Origin: Thiotrichaceae bacterium UBA973
GTDB lineage: Bacteria; Pseudomonadota; Gammaproteobacteria; Eutrophobiales; Eutrophobiaceae
Direction: 5' to 3'
NCBI GenBank assembly: GCA_002292815.1
Contig: DBBX01000002.1
Location: 1-40,076, forward strand
DNA: 40,076 nucleotides
The first letter of the stretch is position 1; each line of letters begins with the position of its first letter. A program made the translations under genes and the position numbers. Below the pieces are notes generated by a model. The model searched no databases. It was not told where the DNA came from and was given only the letters and a program-made list of their open reading frames with translations. Shown here piece after piece: positions 35,131 to 40,076 of this stretch.

Positions 35131-35457
35131 TTAAAGGGTTTTGAGCGTGCCTTTCGGCAAAACAACAGAGACAGACTGTTTTTGTACCTTCACATCGGTA
35201 CCTTCTGCAATCTCTACCAAAAGGAAGTTATCACCAACCTCTTTTATTTTTCCGAGTATGCCGCCATTTGTGGCGATCTCATCACCCTTGGCTAAGGCTG
35301 AAACTAAGGCCTTGTGCTGTTTTGCCTGTTTTAGCTGGGGACGTATAAGAAAAAAGTAAAAGACGGCAAATAGTATAATTAGTGGTAGAAAACTGGCCAA
35401 ACCAGGTTCCTGTGATGCGGGCGCTGCCCATGCATTACTGACGAAAAAATCCAACAT
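35131..35457 (-). CDS. yajC: Sec translocon accessory subunit YajC
   Basis: Small membrane protein that associates with SecDF. One transmembrane helix (about residues 17-37, LPLIILFAVFYFFLIRPQ) with the hallmark FLIRPQ, followed by KQHKALVSALAKGDEIATNGG and a basic beta-rich tail. The frame continues upstream to an ATG at 35499, but the ATG at 35455-35457 gives MLDFFVSNAWAAP, the usual start of the family, with GAGAAC upstream (108 residues). A CATAAT box near 35491-35496 lies inside the upstream extension and may be the promoter -10. Confidence 0.95.
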   Translation of the reverse strand: MLDFFVSNAWAAPASQEPGLASFLPLIILFAVFYFFLIRPQLKQAKQHKALVSALAKGDEIATNGGILGKIKEVGDNFLLVEIAEGTDVKVQKQSVSVVLPKGTLKTL

Positions 35458-35599
35458 TGATAAGTTCTCGGAGTTTAAAAAGCGCGCATTATGCCACAAA
35501 TCCGCTGAGAATCAGCAAAGATAACGCCATAATTGATTTATGGGGCTATTTATCCAGACTTCAAGAGAACAAGTATTCCTCAGCGAGACAATACTATTG

Positions 35600-36517
35600 C
35601 TAAACCTGCTCAAGCATTTCGCTTTCCAGTAAATGTTTAAATGATGATTTTATGCTCTGAAGCATTTCATCCTGAGCACCGATTTGTTTCAGTTGCTCTA
35701 ATATATAGTCAACGCTGACGGTGCCATTCACGTGTTGAAATAATGAGGCAAAGCCCTCGCTAAGTTCAGCTGTTTTCTGGTCAACCGTCGGTTCACATTG
35801 CGACATATGGCTGACATGAGCGCGGGCGATAAATAATCTCGGTTCATCTTTTTCTAATAGCTTTTTTCGTCTTGCCGCGGCGAGCGGCTTTTTATTCAAG
35901 CTACGCCATAGATCGCATTCTGTATCAGGGCACAATAATTGTTTTAATGTCTCATACGATTCAGGGATCATTGCTGCACAGACATAGGGCGCTAATTTGA
36001 TGTTCTTACTAGACCAATTCTGCTCAAGTTGCGTTGATTTAATATGGAGTTGCCCGTTTTCCAATACTTCGCGTTTTAAGGTCGCACTGGTCCAGGCCAT
36101 GCCGAGTTCTGCTTCCAATATCGCAGAAACTCTTGTTTGCTCATCTGCTGTGCTGAATGAAAGTGCATTTAAACTCTCACCAATGCGTCTGCCAAATAAT
36201 GTCACTCGTTCTATGGATGCAGTTCGCATCGTTAGCACATCAACCAAACGCTTTAATACATCGAGTCCACCATCAACAGAGGAGAGGATGCTAAAGCTAA
36301 CGGGAAAGGAACGGCAGAAATGAGACAGCAAGAGATCAGCTCGAATTTTTGCATCCAGTTCCAAGGCATCTGGTCGAATGGTATTGAAGTCATTTCGTTC
36401 CGCTTCATTTAATTCATATTGATGAAGTGCAGTTGTTGAATCCTTACAGAAATTCTCACGCACACTGCTATCGAACAATAAATCGAATAAGGCCCGTTCT
36501 TGTTCCTGAAAACTCAT
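35600..36517 (-). CDS. DUF692-enzyme partner protein with RRE-like C-terminus
   Basis: Unnamed 305-residue soluble protein. It begins ten bases after the DUF692 gene, so the two are co-transcribed. The N-terminal part (about 1-75) is helical: ALHQYELNEAERNDF is like the short helical leader seen in several DUF692 partner proteins. The C-terminal ~56 residues, including ELSEGFASLFQHVNGTVSV, then DYILEQL and LLESEMLEQV, follow the pattern of PqqD-like RiPP-recognition winged helices (small-residue turn, N-G-T, then helix-helix). This reading is by eye and unproven. Cys are few and there is no signal peptide. The probable role is to present a substrate to the DUF692 enzyme. Confidence 0.6.
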   Translation of the reverse strand: MSFQEQERALFDLLFDSSVRENFCKDSTTALHQYELNEAERNDFNTIRPDALELDAKIRADLLLSHFCRSFPVSFSILSSVDGGLDVLKRLVDVLTMRTASIERVTLFGRRIGESLNALSFSTADEQTRVSAILEAELGMAWTSATLKREVLENGQLHIKSTQLEQNWSSKNIKLAPYVCAAMIPESYETLKQLLCPDTECDLWRSLNKKPLAAARRKKLLEKDEPRLFIARAHVSHMSQCEPTVDQKTAELSEGFASLFQHVNGTVSVDYILEQLKQIGAQDEMLQSIKSSFKHLLESEMLEQV

Positions 36518-36527
36518 ACCAGGAAAC

Positions 36528-37421
36528 TCACTCGCTATTATCCAGACTTGCGACTAGCGCATCACAGTTACTCTTTTCTCGGACAATCTTCCGTATTCTT
36601 TTCAATGTGGCAAGCACACTACTTTCGTTTACACCTTCACACTCATAACAAACAGCTTTGACATTGGGCAGCCTTGGCAACATCGTTTCCAACATCTGCC
36701 ATGTTTGTTCAACAATCTCGCATTCATGTGCATCAACATAAATTGACCCGGCATCGCCTTCCTTTAAACGTCCGCCGGCAATATGAACTTCAATAACACG
36801 TTCGACTGGCAATTCATCTATCGCCGCCAATACACTGCGACCACTTGCCATTTCATAAGAAACCAAATGTCCCATATCAAGCAAGATGGCACAGTTAGTT
36901 TGATTTGAAAGACTGCCAAAGAATGAGAACAACGGCATTGAACCGATAATGAATGCAACGGGTGGTGGTTCGATTGCAACTGGCACAGCAACTTTGGCTT
37001 GTACTTCTTTAACACGTTCAACCGCAAGTTCGAGAGAATGTTGATTAAAGATAAGTGGAATGAAATAACCCAGTTGCGTCGAATAGCCTGGACCTTCTTC
37101 CCAAAAACAATAGGCGACATCTTGTGCGAACCATGATGAACCGACTGATTCAATATGTTTTGATGTGGCCTCAAGCCATGCATTTGAATTTGGATATGAA
37201 CCACAAAAGTTAATATAAGAAGGATGAAACAATACGGGTGCACCTGCGGCGCGAATCTTTTCTACTTCGTCTATGACTTCATCAACGTCAACTAAACCTG
37301 AATACTCAACAAAACTCGGGCCGCCTTTTGCGCGCACTAAGGAAACTGGATCAGGCTGAGAAGATAAACTCAAGCTGGCACCGACACCTAATGTGGGAAG
37401 TTCTTCGAGGTGATTACTCAT
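36528..37421 (-). CDS. Divergent DUF692 (MNIO-family) enzyme
   Basis: TIM-barrel-like protein of 297 residues in the DUF692 family, which includes the multinuclear iron oxygenases MbnB and TglH that modify Cys in ribosomal peptides. Family landmarks in order: FVEYSG (about 37), FHPSYINFCGS with His66 (the HGVGLSLG position), IEPPP with Glu151 (ENPS position), LLDMGH with Asp182 and His185, EVHIAGG with His213, VDAHECE with Asp230 and His232, and CYECEG with Glu260. The second-strand His of SEHLAW appears to be Asp101 (AQDVAY), and LLDVNN has become LLDMGH, so the metal site differs. Peptide modification is inference. It lies 44 bases after tgt. Confidence 0.7.
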   Translation of the reverse strand: MSNHLEELPTLGVGASLSLSSQPDPVSLVRAKGGPSFVEYSGLVDVDEVIDEVEKIRAAGAPVLFHPSYINFCGSYPNSNAWLEATSKHIESVGSSWFAQDVAYCFWEEGPGYSTQLGYFIPLIFNQHSLELAVERVKEVQAKVAVPVAIEPPPVAFIIGSMPLFSFFGSLSNQTNCAILLDMGHLVSYEMASGRSVLAAIDELPVERVIEVHIAGGRLKEGDAGSIYVDAHECEIVEQTWQMLETMLPRLPNVKAVCYECEGVNESSVLATLKRIRKIVREKSNCDALVASLDNSE

Positions 37422-37465
37422 AAAGGTATTGTTCTATGCCTATGAAAAAGCATCAAGACATAAAT

Positions 37466-38575
37466 TTAGAGAATTACTTTCGATCCACGCTTGTCATAAA
37501 ATTTGACAACGAAATCACTTAATTTATTTTCAGCGATGGCGTTGCGCATACCTTTCATTAAATACTGGTAGTAATAGAGGTTATGTATCGTATTTAATCG
37601 AGAACCTAAAATCTCATTGGTTTTATCGAGATGGTGTAAGTAGGCTCGAGAATAATTTTGGCAGGTATAACACCCACAGTTTTCATCGACTGGTGATTGA
37701 TCATGCCGATGTTTCGCATTGCGAATCCGTATATCGCCAACTTCGGTAAAAAGATGACCGTTACGTGCATTACGCGTTGGCATCACACAATCAAACATAT
37801 CAATACCCCGGCGCACTGATTCGACGAGATTTTCAGGTGTGCCGACACCCATTAAATAGCGTGGTTTTTCATTCGGCATTCCGGGCATGATGTTATCAAG
37901 TACTTCCATCATCAGTTCTGTCGGCTCACCTACTGACAAACCACCTATAGCGTATCCATCAAAGCCAATCTCTATAAGACCATTTAACGATTTTTCGCGT
38001 AAGTCTTTATACATTCCACCTTGTACTATACCGAACAAGGCATTCTCATTATCACCATGTGCCTGCTTTGATCGTTGCGCCCAACGTAATGACAACTCCA
38101 TTGATTCACGGACTTCTTTTTCTGTTGCTGGAAACGGCGTGCATTCATCAAAGATCATGACGATGTCTGCGCCAAGCGTGTGTTGAATCTGGATCGCTTC
38201 TTCTGGCCCTAAAAATACTTTAGAGCCGTCGATGGGTGATTTGAAGTGCGCGCCCTCTTCAGTAATCTTTCGTGACTCAGATAGGCTAAAGACTTGAAAA
38301 CCACCGGAGTCAGTCAGGATCGGTTTTTTCCAGTGCATGAATGAATGTAGCCCACCAAACTCCTGAATGACTTCCATGCCGGGACGGAGCATCAAGTGAA
38401 AAGTATTACCCAAGATAATCTCAGCGCCGATACCGACCAACTCTTCCGGTGTCATGGCCTTTACCGTGCCGTAGGTTCCGACAGGCATGAAGGCAGGTGT
38501 TTCAATCGTGCCGCGAGGAAAACTTATTTGGCCTCGACGACTGTCGCCATCTTTTTCTATTAACTTAAATTCCAT
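37466..38575 (-). CDS. tgt: tRNA-guanine transglycosylase Tgt
   Basis: Exchanges guanine at position 34 of GUN-anticodon tRNAs for preQ1, the first tRNA-level step of queuosine synthesis. Catalytic Asp89 (LTDSGGFQVFS), nucleophile region FDCVMPTRNARNG with Asp262, and the zinc site CGCYTC (Cys300, Cys302, Cys305) with a distal His in NTIHN. Length of 369 residues is normal. It follows queA by 14 bases; queA-tgt-yajC is a standard operon, broken here by the DUF692 pair. Confidence 0.98.
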   Translation of the reverse strand: MEFKLIEKDGDSRRGQISFPRGTIETPAFMPVGTYGTVKAMTPEELVGIGAEIILGNTFHLMLRPGMEVIQEFGGLHSFMHWKKPILTDSGGFQVFSLSESRKITEEGAHFKSPIDGSKVFLGPEEAIQIQHTLGADIVMIFDECTPFPATEKEVRESMELSLRWAQRSKQAHGDNENALFGIVQGGMYKDLREKSLNGLIEIGFDGYAIGGLSVGEPTELMMEVLDNIMPGMPNEKPRYLMGVGTPENLVESVRRGIDMFDCVMPTRNARNGHLFTEVGDIRIRNAKHRHDQSPVDENCGCYTCQNYSRAYLHHLDKTNEILGSRLNTIHNLYYYQYLMKGMRNAIAENKLSDFVVKFYDKRGSKVIL

Positions 38576-38589
38576 AACGAATAATTATT

Positions 38590-39615
38590 TTAGCTGTTTT
38601 TTGAAATCAGCATGGCATCACCATAACTATAAAACCGATATTGTTCTTTGATCGCATGCTGATAGGCATTCAATACCTCCTCTTGGCCACCAAAGGCACA
38701 GACTAACATTAACAAAGTTGATTCTGGCAGGTGGAAATTGGTGAGTAACATGTCCACTACATTAAACTGATGCCCAGGGTAGATAAATATATTGGTATCA
38801 CCTTCAAAGCTAGCAAGCGTGCCGGTCTTTGCTGCTGTTTCCAAACTTCTAACAACCGTCGTACCCACAGCCAAGACGCGACCGCCATTTCTTTTAGTTT
38901 CATTTATCTTATCCACAACACCTTGTGGCACAGACATGTATTCACTATGCATTTCATGTTTTTCAATGTCATCAACGCGCACTGGCTGGAATGTCCCAGC
39001 ACCAACATGCAATGTTAGGCGTGCATTATCAACACCCTTCTTTTTTAACGACTGAAGAATATCGTCGGTAAAATGCAGTCCTGCTGTCGGCGCAGCAACC
39101 GCACCAGGTTTATCCGAAAACACAGTTTGATAACGTTCTTGATCAAGATTTTCATCATCTCTGCTTATATAAGGAGGCAAAGGCATATGTCCAAGGCGCG
39201 TAAGCAAATCGGTGATCTTTTCCTTACCGGTATAATTCAGTAAGAACATACTCCCTTCCCTGCCCTTAACTCCAAACCGTGTATTGTCTTCCAAGATTAA
39301 ACTTGCGCCTGCTTTAGGCGACTTACTGACACGCAATTGCACTAATAATGTTTGCTCATCTAGAATCCGTTCCAGCATTATCTCGACCTTACCGCCGGTT
39401 TCCTTTTTCGCATACAACCGCGCAGGGATTACCCTAGTATCATTTAAAACGATTAAATCGCCGGGTTTTAGATATTCTGGCAGCTGTTTAAATGAAGTAT
39501 CAGAAACTGTATTTTCAGGGCCAAGATATAACAAACGACTACCATCGCGATCCAAAGCCGGATACTGGGCAATCAGCGCTTCTGGAAGCTCAAATGAAAA
39601 ATCACTGGTTAACAT
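38590..39615 (-). CDS. queA: S-adenosylmethionine:tRNA ribosyltransferase-isomerase QueA
   Basis: Transfers the ribosyl group of SAM to preQ1-34 in tRNA and isomerises it to epoxyqueuosine. Motifs: FELPEALIAQYP at the N-terminus, LIVLNDTRVIPARL, GHMPLPPYISR, the SAM-site segment AVAAPTAGLHFT (about 173-184), LHVGAGTFQPVR and TNFHLPESTLLMLV. Length of 341 residues is typical. It is the first gene of the minus-strand queA-tgt operon and is divergent from the tRNA-Leu gene. Confidence 0.98.
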   Translation of the reverse strand: MLTSDFSFELPEALIAQYPALDRDGSRLLYLGPENTVSDTSFKQLPEYLKPGDLIVLNDTRVIPARLYAKKETGGKVEIMLERILDEQTLLVQLRVSKSPKAGASLILEDNTRFGVKGREGSMFLLNYTGKEKITDLLTRLGHMPLPPYISRDDENLDQERYQTVFSDKPGAVAAPTAGLHFTDDILQSLKKKGVDNARLTLHVGAGTFQPVRVDDIEKHEMHSEYMSVPQGVVDKINETKRNGGRVLAVGTTVVRSLETAAKTGTLASFEGDTNIFIYPGHQFNVVDMLLTNFHLPESTLLMLVCAFGGQEEVLNAYQHAIKEQYRFYSYGDAMLISKNS

Positions 39616-39649
39616 GGCGCGCGATGTTAGCAGAAAAACAGCTTAATGT

Positions 39650-39677
39650 TTGACCCGGCGCAGACTTTCCTTATACT
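39650..39677 (+). promoter_or_regulatory. Promoter of tRNA-Leu
   Basis: TTGACC (39650-39655) and TATACT (39672-39677) with a 16-base spacer form a strong sigma-70-type promoter. The start would be near 39684, giving a leader of about 20 bases before the tRNA. The GC-rich stretch after the -10 (TGCTCGCCTGC) resembles the discriminator of stringently controlled stable-RNA promoters. Confidence 0.7.
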
Positions 39678-39705
39678 TGCTCGCCTGCTGTAACTGTACA
39701 TCTTT

Positions 39706-39790
39706 GCCGGGGTGGCGGAATTGGTAGACGCGCCGGATTCAAAATCCGGTTTCTTCGGAAGTGCGAGTTCGATTCTCGCCCTCGGCACCA
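39706..39790 (+). tRNA. tRNA-Leu (anticodon CAA)
   Basis: 85-base class II tRNA with encoded CCA. Acceptor stem GCCGGGG pairs with CCTCGGC (one G-T), and the end is ACCA. D arm GGTAGACGC, anticodon stem CCGGA / TCCGG around the loop TTCAAAA (anticodon CAA, reads UUG), a long variable arm (TTTCTTCGGAAG) and T arm GCGAG-TTCGATT-CTCGC. The long variable arm and A73 fit leucine. Confidence 0.97.
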
Positions 39791-39806
39791 TTAAATTTAG
39801 CATCAG

Positions 39807-39828
39807 TCCGCTTCATACTGAAAGCGGA
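39807..39828 (+). terminator. Hairpin downstream of tRNA-Leu
   Basis: TCCGCTT (39807-39813) pairs with AAGCGGA (39822-39828) around an eight-base loop, 17 bases after the tRNA 3' end. There is no T tract, so termination is not assured. A related word, AAAGCGGTCGTTAA, occurs about 45 bases further on, suggesting this may be part of a short repeat element rather than a simple terminator. Confidence 0.35.
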
Positions 39829-39907
39829 TGGTCAAATAGATATGATGATATGAAATTATCGAACTAAAGCGGTCGTTAAGAATGTCGGCACTTAATAAGT
39901 AAAGTGA

Positions 39908-40063
39908 TTAATCTTTCCAGAGTTCCCACCATTTCTTTTCAGGTTTCTCCGGGGTTTGACTTTTCTCTGGGGTCTTTTCTTCTTTAGGAATACTACTTTT
40001 TGCCGTCTGTTGCTCCCTGGATCTTACTGCATCGGATTTGCCTCCTATATTTATTGTACCCCG
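39908..40063 (-). other. Lys/Glu/Pro-rich open frame without start codon, possible gene remnant
   Basis: On the minus strand a frame is open from 40063 to a TAA at 39908-39910 (51 sense codons), preceded in frame by a TGA at 40064-40066. It ends with a low-complexity segment (PKEEKTPEKSQTPEKPEKK) and then WWELWKD, composition typical of a real protein tail. There is no ATG, GTG or TTG in the frame. AGGAGG occurs near 40042, but the ATG after it (CCGATGCAGTAA) is in another frame and stops at once. It could be a frameshifted gene tail, a gene with a rare start, or a chance frame. Confidence 0.3.
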
Positions 40064-40076
40064 TCAGCCCCATGTG

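Noticed and set aside
35457..35600. 13-codon frame MALSLLILSGFVA before yajC as a peptide precursor for the DUF692 system
   Set aside because: It has no Cys, no leader-like region and no Shine-Dalgarno, and it overlaps the probable yajC promoter.
36528..37421. Xylose-isomerase-like TIM barrel for the 297-residue protein
   Set aside because: The order of motifs (HP..G, EPP, LLD, EVHIAG, DAH) fits DUF692 better; retained as a fallback.
40026..40055. AGGAGG followed by ATGCAGTAA on the minus strand
   Set aside because: The frame is two codons long, so it is not a gene by itself; kept only as context for the start-less frame.

Overview
This window looks like a chromosomal segment of a free-living, aerobic, moderately AT-rich gammaproteobacterium. 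Three conserved gene orders support this: rsmI / lpoA-yraN-diaA-dolP, petABC-sspA-sspB, and queA-tgt-yajC-secD-secF. Genus cannot be fixed from the sequence; a marine or sulfur/methyl-oxidiser-like lineage is only a guess. Gene density is high. No stretch longer than about 290 bases lacks a gene, and I saw no insertion sequence, prophage, CRISPR array or rRNA.

Layout. 1-2.9 kb: the start of a glycine-zipper protein, rsgA without a canonical start for its full length, an unknown 144-residue protein, and rsmI. 2.9-6.6 kb: a palindromic repeat, then lpoA-yraN-diaA-dolP (cell envelope and replication control). 6.6-16.3 kb: a macrodomain hydrolase, a large DUF255 thioredoxin-fold protein with a DsbD-N-like tail, a spermidine-synthase-like methyltransferase, rapA and tex (transcription recycling), and a periplasmic cupredoxin. 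16.4-20.3 kb (minus strand): petA-petB-petC (cytochrome bc1) followed by sspA-sspB. 20.4-21.6 kb: a DegS-type protease.

21.5-39.6 kb is one long minus-strand series, read here in the direction of transcription: queA-tgt-[DUF692 enzyme + RRE-like partner]-yajC-secD-secF-repeat-pdxB-purN-gloA-RND exporter-mlaC-ibaG-murA-repeat-hisG-hisD-hisC. It covers queuosine tRNA modification, Sec translocation, B6 and purine synthesis, methylglyoxal detoxification, lipid transport, peptidoglycan precursor synthesis and histidine synthesis. A tRNA-Leu(CAA) gene with a good promoter follows on the plus strand, and the window ends in a Lys/Glu/Pro-rich open frame with no start codon.

The points most worth a second look are: (1) a divergent DUF692 (MNIO-family) enzyme and a partner with a PqqD/RRE-like C-terminus, inserted between tgt and yajC; (2) an MMPL/RND exporter next to mlaC where mlaFED would be expected, with mlaB also missing; (3) three copies of a ~145-bp imperfect palindrome sharing a GAGCAC core; (4) rsgA, whose essential OB-domain coding sequence has no ATG, GTG or TTG start; (5) a DUF255 protein fused to a DsbD-N-like domain.
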